In this document: piece after piece, positions 45,870 to 54,407 of the stretch | How positions within the stretch are numbered: position 1 is the first letter of the stretch | How the letters are laid out: every line of letters starts with the position of its first letter | NCBI GenBank assembly: GCA_027485815.1 | Contig: JAIXQE010000136.1 | Span: 1 to 59,149, forward strand | Reading direction: 5' to 3' | Length of the DNA stretch: 59,149 nucleotides | Source: Opitutaceae bacterium | GTDB lineage: Bacteria; Verrucomicrobiota; Verrucomicrobiia; Opitutales; Opitutaceae | The notes under the pieces: generated by a model | What the model was told of the DNA's origin: nothing | The model's input: only the letters and a program-made list of their open reading frames with translations | The model's database searches: none | Made by a program: the position numbers and the translations under genes

Positions 45870-45925
45870 GCGCGTCGTTACGCACCCGGCCGGGGTTGCG
45901 CAAGCCGCCGTGGCGGCCGGCCGGC

Positions 45926-48900
45926 TCAGAACGTGCCCTTGAGGCCGACGGTCCAGAGCGAGGCGTAGTCGATCCGTTGCCGGAACCGCGCGACCGACGG
46001 CGTGCTCGGACCGTAGATCTTCACGTCCTCGGTGGCATTGCCGATGTTCCGGAAGTTGTAGAACAGCGCGATCCGCCCGCGGAGGCTGATCTCGCCCACG
46101 ACATCCACGTAGAGGCGCTTCGAGGTCCAGTTGAAGGTGCCGGGCTCGATGCTCGCGCCGTTCACGCGGTTGTTCCGCGCGAGGCCGCGGTAGTTCCAGT
46201 TCACGCGGACGTTGTAGCGGGGGCGGGTCAGGCTCACGCCCCAGCTGGCGCTGCGGGGCACGAAGCCGGAGAAGGAGATGGTCTCATCCCCCAGGACGCG
46301 CTGGGCGCTGCCGTTGGCGAACACCTGCACCCCGCGCGCCCACGGGGGCAAGAAGGTGAGGGCCTGCTTGTAGTTGAAGTCGAGGCCCTCGGTGCGGACG
46401 ACGCCCGGCACGTTGTACTGGGTGGCGACGTCGTACGGCCCGTACTCCGCGGGATCGAGGCCGTAGAGGGCGAGGAACTCCGGCGTCGGGGCGAAGACCG
46501 TGGCCCCGAAGAAATCGTCGATCGTGCGGCGGAACGCACCGAGGGAGATCTGGCCCACGCCCTCGAAATACCGCTCAAGGCGAACATTCACGGTCCGGGC
46601 GCTCCACGCCTTGATCGCGGCGTTGTTCAGCGTGAGGCGGTTGCCGGCGGACGGCGGGTTGCTGGTGTCGGGCAGCGTGAACCCGCCCGAGTACTGGATG
46701 AAGTTGGGCCGGCCGACCGAATGGTAATAGGAGGCGCGAGCGATCAGGTTCTCCTGCAGGTTGTAGCTGGCGTTGAGGCTCGGGAAGGTGCGCAGGTACT
46801 CCTTTTCGGAGCGGGCCCCGCGGTCGAGGTAGGTCAGCTGGGAGACGCCGAGGGCGTTGGTCGTGGGGACGATGAGCAGGGGCGCGCCGTTGGCCCCGCG
46901 AAGGATCTGGCCCCGGCCATCCCGCTGGTAGTTGAGCGTCGGGTCGCTCAGCGGGCCCTCGCCGGTCACGTTGGTCTGTTCGGCGCGAAGGCCGCCGACG
47001 AGCTTGAGCCGGTTCTGGAACAGGCCGAGGTCGCCGCGGAGGTAGAGGGAGGAGATCAGCTCCTCGGAGCGCCGCGAGGCCGCGACCTGGTTCCGGTAGG
47101 TGGTGTTGGCGTTCTGGGTGAACAGGCCGGGATTCGCCACCCAGTGCTCGTACACCTTGCGGTTGCTCGGGGTGTCGAGACGGGGGAAGCCGAACGGCAA
47201 AATGCGCTGCGAATAGATGGGATCGAAGAACGGGAGCGGGGAGTCGTCGCCCCCGGGGCCCGTGCTGCCGCGGCCGTCGCGGCCCACGTAGTTGAAGGTG
47301 CCCGTGCCGCCCCGGAGGTCCCGCATGCTCTGGCGCAGGTCGAAGCCCGCCTTCAGGGCGAACGGCAGGCGCGTGGCGAAGGAGCGGCGCAGGCTGCCGT
47401 AGGCCGAGCGCTGGCGGTCGATGTTCACGTCATCCTGCGTCGTGGTGGAGACGAGCGCGTAGGTGCCCAGCGCGTACGGGTCCACCGGTTGCCCGGTCGC
47501 ACCGTCGCGCACGGCGATCTCCCCCGGCCGCAGGTAAAAGATGCGGCTGAAATCGATCGTCACGTTCGAGCGCTGGAGGGTGACGTTGCGGAAATAACCC
47601 TGGCGCAGGTCGGGATTGCCGTCGTCCTGCAGCGAGTAGCCGAAGCCGAGGTCGCCGCGCCAGACGGGTCCGTCGTGGCGCCAGACGATCGTCGGCATCC
47701 GGGTCCGGTTGAAGCGGTTTCGCTCCTGGTGCGCCGAAGTCAGCACGCCGGCTCCCGGCGTGCCGCGCACCGCGTCCACGCCGAAGGCGCCCGGGGCGAC
47801 CGCACCGACGTTGAAGGTCACGTTCGAAACGATGTACTGCCCGTCGAAGGAGGAATACTGGAAGCCCAGGGTGAGGCGGTCGCGCGGGGTCAGCTTGTAG
47901 TCCAGGCTGATCCCGACGGAGCGGCGGGTGGTCACCTTGGGCGCGTCTTGAATGAGGTACTGCGAGAGGTAGGGGTTGCCCGGCGTGGTGTGGGGGAAGG
48001 TGGTACCGTTGGTGGCGGACTGGACGCCGCGCCAGGTCATCGTCGAGTTGTCCTGGGGCGAGTAGTTGGTGGAGGTGCCGGCGGACAGGGTGTAGCCGAA
48101 GCGGGCGTTGACCGGCGCGACGTACGAGAAGTCGAACCCGGGATGCACGTTGCGCGTGGCGCTGGGCTTCGGGCCGGGCACCTTGTGAAAGTCGCGCGCG
48201 TTGTCCCGCAGGATGAAATACACGCTCGCGTTCAGCACCGGCCGGGCGCGCTCGAAGGCGCTGCGCGGCACCATGTTCACCGAGCCGGCCAGGGCGGAGC
48301 CCTGCGACTCCGGGGTCGGGGAGTAGGCGACCTCGATGCGGGAGAGGTTGTTGATCGAGATCATGTCCGACTGCACGCTGCGTCCCGTGGCGGCGCCGGG
48401 TGCGGAGGCGATGCTGAAGCCGTCGAGCGTCACCGGCACGTTGTCCGCGGGCACGCCGTTGATCGAGATCTCGCGGGCGTTGCCCCCGGTGTAATCGATG
48501 CTCACGCCGGGCAGGAACTTCAGGAACTCGGCGACATTGCCCTCGGCCACGTTGCCGAACTCCTCCGTCGAGAGCACGTTCTTGATGTTCGAGGCGAAGC
48601 GCTGCTCGTTGATGGCCAGCGCGGAGGCGTCCATCTCCCGGCTGGTCGCCACCCGGAACGCGTCCAACTGCACCGCGCTGGCCCCAAGGGACACGTCGAG
48701 CCGCGCCGGTTGGCCCGCGGTGACCTGCACCTGCAGGGTGATTGCCGGCAGGCCGGTGTAGAAGACGGTAACCTGCTGCGGGCCGGCGGGTGCGGGCGCC
48801 AGTTGATAGAAGCCGCCCGAATCGGAGAACGCCTCCGCGCCGGCGGCGCCGAGCCGGACGCGCGCGCCCTCGAGGAATTCCCCGGTGCGCGCATTCACGA

Positions 48901-49039
48901 TGCGGCCCTCGATCGCCCCGTTTCCGGGCTGCGCCCCGGCGCCCGCGGCCGTCAGCAGGATCAGTAGCAGGCCGAGGAGCGGCGGGAGGAAGCGGGTGCA
49001 GGGTCGACGCGAGGCGGGGGAAGGCGAAGGGCAGGGCAT
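45926..49039 (-). CDS. TonB-dependent outer-membrane receptor
   Basis: A 1037-residue outer-membrane active transporter. The signal peptide (MPCPSPSPASRRPCTRFLPPLLGLLLILLTAAGAGA) is followed by a carboxypeptidase-regulatory-like domain (GAIEGRIVNARTGEFLEGARVRLG to PARLDVSLG). The plug includes VAEFLKFLPGVSIDYTGGNAREISINGVPADNVPVTLDG and LSRIEVAYSPTPESQGSALAGSVNMVPRS. A long beta-barrel ends in Phe, as required for BAM recognition. This architecture is typical of glycan or oligosaccharide receptors. It is divergent from a PL6-like polysaccharide lyase, with a shared 182-bp region containing an operator-like palindrome, so both may respond to one polyuronate substrate. Confidence 0.93.
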   Translation of the reverse strand: MPCPSPSPASRRPCTRFLPPLLGLLLILLTAAGAGAQPGNGAIEGRIVNARTGEFLEGARVRLGAAGAEAFSDSGGFYQLAPAPAGPQQVTVFYTGLPAITLQVQVTAGQPARLDVSLGASAVQLDAFRVATSREMDASALAINEQRFASNIKNVLSTEEFGNVAEGNVAEFLKFLPGVSIDYTGGNAREISINGVPADNVPVTLDGFSIASAPGAATGRSVQSDMISINNLSRIEVAYSPTPESQGSALAGSVNMVPRSAFERARPVLNASVYFILRDNARDFHKVPGPKPSATRNVHPGFDFSYVAPVNARFGYTLSAGTSTNYSPQDNSTMTWRGVQSATNGTTFPHTTPGNPYLSQYLIQDAPKVTTRRSVGISLDYKLTPRDRLTLGFQYSSFDGQYIVSNVTFNVGAVAPGAFGVDAVRGTPGAGVLTSAHQERNRFNRTRMPTIVWRHDGPVWRGDLGFGYSLQDDGNPDLRQGYFRNVTLQRSNVTIDFSRIFYLRPGEIAVRDGATGQPVDPYALGTYALVSTTTQDDVNIDRQRSAYGSLRRSFATRLPFALKAGFDLRQSMRDLRGGTGTFNYVGRDGRGSTGPGGDDSPLPFFDPIYSQRILPFGFPRLDTPSNRKVYEHWVANPGLFTQNANTTYRNQVAASRRSEELISSLYLRGDLGLFQNRLKLVGGLRAEQTNVTGEGPLSDPTLNYQRDGRGQILRGANGAPLLIVPTTNALGVSQLTYLDRGARSEKEYLRTFPSLNASYNLQENLIARASYYHSVGRPNFIQYSGGFTLPDTSNPPSAGNRLTLNNAAIKAWSARTVNVRLERYFEGVGQISLGAFRRTIDDFFGATVFAPTPEFLALYGLDPAEYGPYDVATQYNVPGVVRTEGLDFNYKQALTFLPPWARGVQVFANGSAQRVLGDETISFSGFVPRSASWGVSLTRPRYNVRVNWNYRGLARNNRVNGASIEPGTFNWTSKRLYVDVVGEISLRGRIALFYNFRNIGNATEDVKIYGPSTPSVARFRQRIDYASLWTVGLKGTF

Positions 49040-49121
49040 CGGGAAGGGGCGGGGTTGCAGCTGGCGGCGGAGAGCAAGGGCGCAAGGCTCCGGCGGCTCA
49101 AGCCGATTGGCGGTGACGTGA

Positions 49122-49138
49122 CCGCGTTGACAACGCGG
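49122..49138. promoter_or_regulatory. 17-bp perfect palindrome (operator-like) in divergent TBDR/PL6 region
   Basis: CCGCGTTG and CAACGCGG flank a central A. The palindrome contains TTGACA (49127-49132), which could be the -35 hexamer of the plus-strand lyase promoter, with TTGGCT 18 bp downstream as a poor -10. A regulator bound here would block that promoter. The site lies 84 bp from the lyase start and 83 bp from the receptor start, so it is also placed to control the receptor. Confidence 0.5.
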
Positions 49139-49221
49139 GCGGTGGCCGGCTTGGCTCCGGCCTTCGGCAGGGGGCTCCGCGGCGCGCGTCGTGTCCTTCC
49201 CCCTTTCGCCGGCTCCCGCCC

Positions 49222-50637
49222 ATGGCAAAACTCCCGTCGCGTCTCCTCCTCGCCCTCCTCCTGCCCGGCCTCCTCGGCGCCGCCGAGCAGCGCCACCGGG
49301 TGGATTCGCCCGCCGCCCTCCGCGAGGCGCTCCGCCGCGCGGTCCCCGGTGACCGCATCCAGCTCCGCGATGGCGTGCACCAGCTCGACGCCTCGATCGC
49401 GGTGCGCTCCGGCGGCACCGCGGAACGTCCGTTGGTGATCGAGGCCGAGACGGTCGGCGGGGCGGAGCTGGCCGGCAGCCACGGGATCGTCATCGGTGAG
49501 TCCGCCGAGCACGTGGTGATCCGGGGCTTCCGTCTCACCCACGCCGCGGGCCGCTTCAGCGTGGCGGCGGGCGCCCGTCACATCCGGATCACGCGCAACC
49601 AGTTCCGCTGCCCGGGCGACGGCGTGATGCTGTCGATCTCCGGCGACGACGTCGAGGTGGACCACAACGAGTTCGCGGAGAAGACCACGACCGGGGCGCT
49701 GCTCGCGGTGTCGGGCGCAGGGCCGCAGGTGGCCCGGCGCACCTGGATCCACCACAACCTCTTCCGCGACTTCGCCGCCCCGCTGGGCACCCCCTCCGAA
49801 ATGCTGCGGTTGGGCCTGAGCGCGACCGGGCTTTCCGTCGGCCGCGCGCTGGTCGAGCACAACGTGTTTCTCCGGGCCCGCGGCGAGACCAGGCTCGTCT
49901 CCAACCGCTCCTCCGGGAACGTTTACCGGCACAACACCTTCGGCGAGAGCCCCACCGCGCAGGTCGATCTCCGGCACGGCAACGAGGTGGAGTTCTACGG
50001 CAATTTCCTTCGCGGCACGGAGGGGCTGCGGATCTTCGGCGACCGGCACCGCATCCACGGCAATTACTTCGAGTCCAACTACGCCGGAATCTCCCTCGGC
50101 AACGGCACCGTCGCGACCGCCGGCCCGGGCGCGCCCGCCGCCGCGATGGACCGCCCGGATGACTGCGCGATCGTGTTCAACACCTTCGTCGACAACCGCA
50201 CCCACCTGCAGCTGGCCCGGGCGACCGGCGAACGCCTCGGCGCCCGCAACATCACGGTCGCGTACAACGTGTTCCAGGGCGGCACGACCGTGGCCCGGAT
50301 CGACGGCCCCTACGCCGGGGCCGTGTGGAAGGGCAACTTCCTCGCGCCCCGCGTGAGCCCGGGGCAGATGCCCCCCGAAGGCTACACCCGCGGCAACCTC
50401 CAACTCCAACCGGCCGCCGACGGCCTCCAGCGCCCCGCCCCCTCGAGCCCCCTCCTCGACGCCGGCAGCCGCGATTTTCCCTTCGTCCAGGTCGACCTCG
50501 ACGGGCAACCCCGCGGGGACCGTCCGGACGCCGGGGCGGACGAGGTCAGCCCGGCGCCGGCCTCCGCCCGCCCCCTCCGCCCCGAGGACGTCGGACCCGC
50601 GGCGCGCACCGCCGCGGCGACCGGGAGCGCCCCTTGA
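49222..50637 (+). CDS. Exported PL6-like polysaccharide lyase (alginate lyase / chondroitinase B family)
   Basis: A 471-residue secreted right-handed beta-helix protein. The signal peptide is MAKLPSRLLLALLLPGLLGAAEQ. Helix coils with repeated xxIxxNxF rungs run through the protein (HIRITRNQFRCPGDGV, WIHHNLFRD, VEHNVFLRA, HGNYFESNYAGISLGNG, VAYNVFQGG). PL6 landmarks are GETRLVSNRSSGNVYRHNTF near residue 221 and VDLRHGNEVEFYGN near residue 248. The position equivalent to the catalytic Lys of chondroitinase B is Arg229 here, while the catalytic-region Arg is kept (Arg251). It is divergent from a TonB receptor. The substrate may be alginate or another polyuronate. The leader is pyrimidine-rich with no SD. 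Confidence 0.75.
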   Translation: MAKLPSRLLLALLLPGLLGAAEQRHRVDSPAALREALRRAVPGDRIQLRDGVHQLDASIAVRSGGTAERPLVIEAETVGGAELAGSHGIVIGESAEHVVIRGFRLTHAAGRFSVAAGARHIRITRNQFRCPGDGVMLSISGDDVEVDHNEFAEKTTTGALLAVSGAGPQVARRTWIHHNLFRDFAAPLGTPSEMLRLGLSATGLSVGRALVEHNVFLRARGETRLVSNRSSGNVYRHNTFGESPTAQVDLRHGNEVEFYGNFLRGTEGLRIFGDRHRIHGNYFESNYAGISLGNGTVATAGPGAPAAAMDRPDDCAIVFNTFVDNRTHLQLARATGERLGARNITVAYNVFQGGTTVARIDGPYAGAVWKGNFLAPRVSPGQMPPEGYTRGNLQLQPAADGLQRPAPSSPLLDAGSRDFPFVQVDLDGQPRGDRPDAGADEVSPAPASARPLRPEDVGPAARTAAATGSAP

Positions 50638-50674
50638 CACCTCCGTTCGCGAACCGCACGGTCGCCCGCACGCG

Positions 50675-51739
50675 ATGAAGCTCCCGACCCCCGCGCCCTC
50701 GCCCCGCCGGTTCCGCTTCCTGCTGGCGCTGGCGGTGATCGGCCTCGCGCTGCCCGCCGCCGAACCCGCGCCGGCCCGCTCGTCGGGGACGGAGGAGATC
50801 TCCGCGGCGGAACTGCTCAAGTCCCTGTTGCTGACGCGCGAGCAGCTGCACGCCGCGCAATTGGCCGCCGTGAACGCGCGCCTCGAGGCCGAGACCAGGG
50901 CCCGGCAGGAATCCGAGGCCCTCAACGCGAAGCTGGACGGGCTGCGCTCCACGATGGAGACGGAGCGGGCGGCCCAGCGGGCGGAACTCCAGCGCGCGCA
51001 GGCCGAGCGGGAGCGGGAACGCCTGGAAATGGAACGCAATTACCGCGTTCTCCTCTGGGTGGTCGGGGGCCTCGCGGCCGCCGGCCTGCTGGTCGTGCTC
51101 GTCTCCCCGTGGCTGCAGCTGCGGGCGATCAACCGCCTTCACGACTCCGCCCTCGCCCGCGCGCAATTGCCCGCCCCGAAGCCCACCGGCCTGCTCGCGC
51201 CGGGCATGGAGCCAGGTCCGGCCGAGCAGGTCGTGAACGCTTCCAATCAGCGGCTCCTCTCGATGGTCGACCGGATCGAGCGCCGCATCAACGCGCTGGA
51301 GCAGGCGGCCACGCCGACGGTCGCCTCCGGGCCGGTTTCGAGCACCACGAATCTCGTCGCCGAAACCGACGCCGCGCGGCGCGCCTCGGACCAGTCCGCC
51401 TGGGTCGGGGTGCTGCTCGCCAAGGCGCAGGGCTTGCTCAAGGCGAACAAGGCCCAGGAGGCCCTCAATTGCCTCGAGGAGATCCTGAAGCTCGACCCGA
51501 ATCACGCGGAGGCGTGGGTCAAGAAGGGGTCCGCGCTCGAGCGCCTGCGGCAGGATGAGGGCGCCGTCCGGTGTTACGACCGCGCGATCGAGCTCAATCC
51601 CGGGCTCACGCTCGCCTACCTGCTGAAGGGCGGGGTGTGCAACCGGCTGAAGCGCTTCGACGAGGCGGTCACGTGTTACGAGGAAGCGCTGAAGGTCGAG
51701 GAGGCGGGCCGCCGTACGCCCGCGTTGGCCCGGGCCTGA
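50675..51739 (+). CDS. Membrane-anchored coiled-coil/TPR protein
   Basis: A 354-residue protein. A signal or anchor segment (RRFRFLLALAVIGLALPAAEP) is followed by a coiled coil (residues 50-120, AAQLAAVNARLEAETRARQESEALNAKLDG and on), a membrane helix near 124-148 (LLWVVGGLAAAGLLVVLVSPWL), a linker with a second short coil (SMVDRIERRINALEQA), and two to three TPR units near 240-345 (AQEALNCLEEILKLDPNHAEAWVKKGSALERLRQDEGAVRCYDRAIELNPG). A scaffold or assembly role is plausible; the specific partner is unknown. It lies 37 bp after the PL6-like gene and is perhaps cotranscribed with it. No SD. Confidence 0.7.
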   Translation: MKLPTPAPSPRRFRFLLALAVIGLALPAAEPAPARSSGTEEISAAELLKSLLLTREQLHAAQLAAVNARLEAETRARQESEALNAKLDGLRSTMETERAAQRAELQRAQAERERERLEMERNYRVLLWVVGGLAAAGLLVVLVSPWLQLRAINRLHDSALARAQLPAPKPTGLLAPGMEPGPAEQVVNASNQRLLSMVDRIERRINALEQAATPTVASGPVSSTTNLVAETDAARRASDQSAWVGVLLAKAQGLLKANKAQEALNCLEEILKLDPNHAEAWVKKGSALERLRQDEGAVRCYDRAIELNPGLTLAYLLKGGVCNRLKRFDEAVTCYEEALKVEEAGRRTPALARA

Positions 51740-51751
51740 GGCGCGCGGCGC

Positions 51752-53197
51752 TTAATTCGCCCCGAAGCCGCCCCGCTCGCGCTCCATCCGGAGCTGCTGG
51801 CGGGCGACGTCGATGCGGGCGCCGATCAGCTGGCGGTTCTCCTCGCCCTTGTCCGCCAGCTCGCGTTCCAACTCCTCGATCCGCCGCTCGTAGGCGCGGA
51901 TCCGGTCCTGCAGCGGGGCCTGCAATTGCCCGAGGCGCTGCTCGAGCTCCCGCATTTCCTGCTCCGCCTTCTCCTGCGCGGTGAGCAACCGCTCCCGCTG
52001 ACGGAACAGGTTCTGGAAGATCCGCTCCCGCATCCAGCCCATCACCCCCGAGCGGATGGCCTGCTGCGCCCGCTCCGCCTTGCCCTCGGCGATCAGGGCC
52101 CGGTCGCGCCAGACGCCGTCGCCGGCGCCGCCCGCGAGGTTGGCCCCCTCCGCCGTCACCAGGGCGGTCGACGGCCGCCCACGCAGCCGCCAGAGGATGA
52201 GCGCGAGGATCGCGCCGACCCCCAGCAGTCCCCCGGCGATCCAGTAGGTCTGCTGCGTGATCCGGCCGGCCACCGACTGCTCCGCCGCCAGCTTGCTCTG
52301 CAGGGTGCCGATCACGCTCTTCTCCCGCATCGCCGCGAGGGCGGCCAGCGCCGCGCGGTCGATGCGCTGGCCGCGGCGCACCACCAGCTGGCCCGCCTCA
52401 AAGGAATCATTCGCCGTGACGCCCTCCATCCGGCGCGCGCGCAACGCCTCGGTGGCCTCCGGGTCCGGCACCGCGTTGAACCGGACGTGGGAGGCGACGT
52501 AACGGCCGACCTCGATCTGGTCCGCGGGGAAGTGGCTTTCGATGAGGCGCCGGGCGCGGGTGACGCTCAGCAGGGAGGAGGCGGCGACCGGCGGACCCGC
52601 TTGGTCCAGCGCGGCGGGCGTCGGGGCCTGATCGAGGCTGCGGACCGTGACCAGCCGCACCGGTTGGCCAGAGGGCAGGCCGTCGTCCACCCGGGACGCG
52701 AGGATGGGTTGCGCCATCACGTCGCGGAGCGGCCGGAGCCATTCGGCGAGGAGGGTTTCATCGGCTTCCCCGCCGAGCCAGCGGGGGGCGAGGGTGTCGA
52801 GCGGCAGGCCGCGGCCTTCCTCGCGCGCGAGCCGGCTGAGGACGCGGGAGTAGGGCATCGTGCCCGCATCCGCGGCGCGCGGGGTGCGGCCGCCGAGCGC
52901 GGCGGTCAGCAGTTCCCGGAAGCGGGTGCGGGCGGTTTCCACGCGGGTGCGCAGCTCCCGTTCCGCCTCGGCCGCCGCCTCCGGCGTGTGGCGGAGCACG
53001 AACCGGACCTCCTGGGCCACACGCTGGCGCAAGGCCGCCGTAGCTTCGGGATTCACCACCCGGAACGCGACGGGCGCCACGATGTCCTCCCGGGCGACCT
53101 CCCCGAGCTGGTAATCCGCCCCGCGGGACGCCGCGGGAGCAAGGCCCAGGCAGGCGAGGAGCAGCAGGCGGGAGAGCGCGGGGCGCGGGAAAACCAT
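51752..53197 (-). CDS. Exported protein with PgpH-ectodomain-like region, one membrane helix and coiled coil
   Basis: A 481-residue protein with a signal peptide (MVFPRPALSRLLLLACLGLAPAASRG). The segment YQLGEVAREDIVAPVAFRVVNPEATAALRQRVAQEVRFVL resembles the start of the extracellular domain of 7TM-HD (PgpH-like) proteins. It continues to a membrane helix near residues 315-338 (TYWIAGGLLGVGAILALILWRL) and then a cytoplasmic tail ending in a strong coiled coil (RERLLTAQEKAEQEMRELEQRLGQLQ onward). The seven-helix bundle and HD phosphodiesterase of PgpH are missing, so it is not a c-di-AMP hydrolase. Function unknown. It is convergent with the TPR gene (12 bp) and downstream of tspO by 121 bp. 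Confidence 0.6.
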   Translation of the reverse strand: MVFPRPALSRLLLLACLGLAPAASRGADYQLGEVAREDIVAPVAFRVVNPEATAALRQRVAQEVRFVLRHTPEAAAEAERELRTRVETARTRFRELLTAALGGRTPRAADAGTMPYSRVLSRLAREEGRGLPLDTLAPRWLGGEADETLLAEWLRPLRDVMAQPILASRVDDGLPSGQPVRLVTVRSLDQAPTPAALDQAGPPVAASSLLSVTRARRLIESHFPADQIEVGRYVASHVRFNAVPDPEATEALRARRMEGVTANDSFEAGQLVVRRGQRIDRAALAALAAMREKSVIGTLQSKLAAEQSVAGRITQQTYWIAGGLLGVGAILALILWRLRGRPSTALVTAEGANLAGGAGDGVWRDRALIAEGKAERAQQAIRSGVMGWMRERIFQNLFRQRERLLTAQEKAEQEMRELEQRLGQLQAPLQDRIRAYERRIEELERELADKGEENRQLIGARIDVARQQLRMERERGGFGAN

Positions 53198-53318
53198 TGG
53201 GGAGAAGTGGGTCCGGGGCACCGCGCGCCCTCCGGGATCGCGGAGGGGGCGGAGCGGCCCGCCGGAAGCCCCCGAATGGAAACCTTCGGGCGCGCGCCGC
53301 AATCCTTTTTCCGCGGGC

Positions 53319-53798
53319 TCAGCCCCGGTTGAGCCACCAGAGCGTGGCGTTGAGCACGGTGGCGAAGCTGACCCAGAGCAGGTACGGGGCCCAGAGCACC
53401 CCGGCGACGCGGTCCTCCCGCCACAGCCGGCGCTGGAAGGCGGCCAGCACGCCCCACAGCACGAGGATTTCGGCCAGGGCGAGCCCGGGGCTGCGCCGCC
53501 CGAAGAAGAGCACGGACCAGAGGGCGTTCAGTACCAGGTGCCCGCCATAGGCCAGCGCCAGGCGAACGGCGGCCGCGCCCGCGTTCCGGCGCCAGACGCG
53601 CCAGACCGCGATGGACATCAGGACATAGAGGGTCGTCCAGACCGGCCCGAAGACCCACGCCGGGGGATTCCAGGCGGGTTTGACGAGCGTCGGGTACCAC
53701 GCGCGCACGTTCTCGAAGGTGGCCCAGGAACCGATCGCGCCGGCGAGGAACGTCGCCAGCAGGAAGAGCGGGAGCGCGAGGACCGGGCGGAGGTTCAT
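53319..53798 (-). CDS. tspO: TspO/MBR family protein
   Basis: A five-helix inner- or outer-membrane protein that binds tetrapyrroles, 159 residues. The family is clear from VKPAWNPPAWVFGPVWTTLYVLMSIAVWRVWR near residue 40 and the conserved NALWSVLFFGRRSPGLALAEILVLW near residue 92, ending in LNATLWWLNRG. TspO proteins regulate porphyrin-linked stress responses or photosynthesis genes. The ATG is preceded by CACCCCAGCTTCCCCGG, with no SD. Upstream lies a four-copy 11-bp tandem repeat (53858-53901), beyond the terminator of the preceding gene, so tspO has its own promoter, probably with these repeats as operator. Confidence 0.92.
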   Translation of the reverse strand: MNLRPVLALPLFLLATFLAGAIGSWATFENVRAWYPTLVKPAWNPPAWVFGPVWTTLYVLMSIAVWRVWRRNAGAAAVRLALAYGGHLVLNALWSVLFFGRRSPGLALAEILVLWGVLAAFQRRLWREDRVAGVLWAPYLLWVSFATVLNATLWWLNRG

Positions 53799-53857
53799 CC
53801 GGGGAAGCTGGGGTGACCCGCGCCGGAGGTCAAAGCCCGCGCGGCGGCTCTGGCGGG

Positions 53858-53901
53858 ATTGGAGGCACATTGGACGCACCTTGGAGGCACGCTGGAGGCA
53901 C
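53858..53901. repeat. Four tandem 11-bp repeats upstream of tspO
   Basis: Units read on the plus strand: ATTGGAGGCAC, ATTGGACGCAC, CTTGGAGGCAC, GCTGGAGGCAC, with exact 11-bp period and few differences. They lie 60-103 bp upstream of the tspO ATG (minus strand). A period of about one helical turn would place bound proteins on one DNA face. No match to a known operator that I can name. Confidence 0.6.
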
Positions 53902-53920
53902 GCCGCGGGGAGACGGGGGC

Positions 53921-53949
53921 GAAAAAAAGGCGCCCCGGAAGGGGCGCCT
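53921..53949 (-). terminator. Rho-independent terminator of the Dabb gene
   Basis: On the minus strand AGGCGCCCC pairs perfectly with GGGGCGCCT around a TTCC loop (stem bases 53928-53949), followed by a run of seven T (53928-53922) and C. It lies 32 bp after the Dabb gene stop. It is the clearest intrinsic terminator in the window. Confidence 0.9.
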
Positions 53950-53980
53950 GGGTGACTTGGCCGCGCGGAGCGGGCGGCGG

Positions 53981-54391
53981 TCAGTTGGTGATATCGAAGG
54001 TCGTGCTCCGCTCGCGGATGGGCAGGTAGGCCTTGTACCACTCCTTCTGGGCCTCGCTGTTGGCGTAGTCCTTCAGGGCCTGCTCGCTGGCGAATTCCAT
54101 CACGATGGCGTGGGTGCGCTCACCCTGGGCCTTGATGGTCTTCGTCCAAACCCGCGTGATGCCCTTGTAGGCGGCGGGCAGTTGGTGGGCGCCGTCGAGG
54201 GCGGCCTTGATCTGTTCCGGGGTGGTGCCGGCCTTCCACGAGACCGTGACCACGTGGATCACGGAGGTGGGGGCGGTGGCCTTGGCGGCGGCGGGAGCGG
54301 CCTTTTTGGCGGCCTTCTTTTCGGGATCGGCGGCGAAGGCGGCGCCGTTCAGGAGCAGGCCCGCGGTGAGGAGGAGTAGGAGTTTCTTCAT
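53981..54391 (-). CDS. Exported stress-responsive Dabb-domain protein
   Basis: A 136-residue secreted protein. The signal peptide MKKLLLLLTAGLLLNGAAFA is followed by a Lys/Ala linker (DPEKKAAKKAAPAAAKATAPT) and a dimeric alpha-beta barrel (Dabb) domain: SVIHVVTVSWKAGTTPEQIKAALDGA, ITRVWTKTIKAQGERTHAIVMEFASEQALKDYANSEAQKEWYKAYLP. Dabb domains occur in stress proteins and small-molecule enzymes; the role here is unknown. It lies 16 bp after a TonB receptor on the same strand and ends at a strong terminator, so receptor and Dabb probably form a two-gene transcript. The leader is GTCCTCCTCCCTCCC, with no SD. Confidence 0.85.
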   Translation of the reverse strand: MKKLLLLLTAGLLLNGAAFAADPEKKAAKKAAPAAAKATAPTSVIHVVTVSWKAGTTPEQIKAALDGAHQLPAAYKGITRVWTKTIKAQGERTHAIVMEFASEQALKDYANSEAQKEWYKAYLPIRERSTTFDITN

Positions 54392-54407
54392 GGGAGGGAG
54401 GAGGACT

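Noticed and set aside
45903-45917. GCCGCC-GT-GGCGGC hairpin after the first TonB receptor
   Set aside because: Short, in very GC-rich sequence and without a T-run; not distinguishable from chance.
44509-45942. Plus-strand frame starting inside the palindromic element and running through the M20 peptidase
   Set aside because: Ser/Arg/Pro-rich antisense of a peptidase gene whose metal motifs are all intact on the other strand.
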